This document shows positions 4,994 through 5,216 of a DNA stretch of 5,216 nucleotides, in pieces. Position 1 is the stretch's first letter, and each line of letters opens with the position of its first letter. The stretch is from contig CAZHKK010000028.1 in assembly GCA_964532735.1 (NCBI GenBank), positions 1 to 5,216 of the forward strand. Reading direction: 5' to 3'. A program made the translations under genes and the position numbers. The stretch comes from JAJXYN01 sp964532735 (lineage in GTDB: Bacteria; Patescibacteriota; Patescibacteriia; JAGPKW01). The notes under the pieces are model-generated. The model was not told the origin of the DNA. It was given only the letters and a program-made list of their open reading frames with translations, and did no database searches.

Positions 4994-5216
4994 TGCAAAA
5001 AAAGGAAATAATAATTTTTTCTGTTGGCGGATCTCTTATTGTCCCAGATAATATTAATGTAAAATTTCTAAAAAATTTTAGAGAGTTAATTTTAAAACAA
5101 ATTAAAAAAAATAAAAGATTTGTTATTATAACCGGGGGTGGTCTAACCGCTCGTAATTATATGAATGCTGCGAATAAAATATCTAACACGAACAATGAAG
5201 ATATGGATTGGCTTGG
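4993..5216 (+). CDS. pyrH: UMP kinase, archaeal-type, N-terminal part (3' end outside window)
   Basis: It phosphorylates UMP to UDP with ATP, in pyrimidine nucleotide synthesis in the cytoplasm. Seventy-four codons are visible. The amino acid kinase fold is marked by SVGGSLIVPD (10-19), the phosphate-binding Gly-rich loop, and by ITGGGLTARNY (46-56), the second Gly-rich loop with its Thr/Ala/Arg. The visible end, NEDMDWLG, matches the stretch that in this family precedes the GI-ATRLNA region. The pattern resembles archaeal-type UMP kinases, which from memory are also carried by Patescibacteria, rather than the longer-looped E. coli PyrH. The ATG at 4993 shares its A with the dfx stop (TAATG), which supports coupling by re-initiation. 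There is no independent ribosome site; the AAAAAAAGG after the start is within the coding region. Confidence 0.9.
   Translation, partial: MQKKEIIIFSVGGSLIVPDNINVKFLKNFRELILKQIKKNKRFVIITGGGLTARNYMNAANKISNTNNEDMDWL

Noticed and set aside
1..5216. Alternative genetic code with TGA as Gly or Trp, as in some candidate phyla
   Set aside because: Conserved Gly and Trp positions use GGN and TGG, and no in-frame TGA occurs in any recognised gene. All visible stops are TAA, which fits the standard code.
1..5216. CRISPR array or complete insertion sequence
   Set aside because: No regularly spaced repeats and no transposase or recombinase reading frame are present on either strand.

Overview
The window is very AT-rich (roughly 20% GC in most genes) and compact. 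It holds four complete genes with recognisable or partly recognisable architecture, one complete orphan gene, and a partial gene at each edge. All six visible stop codons are TAA, and no conserved residue falls on TGA, so the standard bacterial code fits. The archaeal-type UMP kinase, the PsbP-like surface protein, the CapA-type phosphatase, the small gene sizes and the scarcity of Shine-Dalgarno sites together suggest a Candidate Phyla Radiation (Patescibacteria) genome. That assignment is an inference from family memory, not a computed placement.

Layout. The 3' end of an unrecognised lysine-rich gene (1-440, +) converges on an orphan 172-residue gene (477-995, -); a bidirectional terminator (445-478) lies between them. 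A gene-free stretch follows (996-1408). It contains a block of about 200 bp at about 42% GC (1106-1301), far above its surroundings, with a perfect 9-bp tandem repeat, a small hairpin and a 7-bp direct repeat at both edges. Next comes a membrane-anchored PsbP-like protein (1409-2110, +), which converges through a second bidirectional terminator (2109-2136) on a CorA-like two-helix membrane protein (2135-3394, -). A 100-bp divergent promoter region then leads into a rightward run: a CapA-family surface phosphatase (3495-4535), a two-iron superoxide reductase (dfx, 4595-4993), and a UMP kinase (pyrH, from 4993 to beyond the window).

How the genes fit together. Three proteins look membrane-bound or surface-exposed (PsbP-like, CorA-like, CapA-like), which suits an envelope-focused cluster in a small host-dependent cell. 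The superoxide reductase has every ligand of both iron centres and overlaps the UMP kinase start by one base (TAATG), so the two are probably translated from one message. A PerR/Fur-like inverted repeat sits between the -35 and -10 of the predicted dfx promoter, which would make oxidative-stress control of a dfx-pyrH transcript possible.

No complete novel system is evident. The parts least explained are the GC-rich island with its repeats, the adjacent orphan gene with its unusually strong ribosome binding site, and the CorA-like protein whose pore signature reads GFN instead of GMN.
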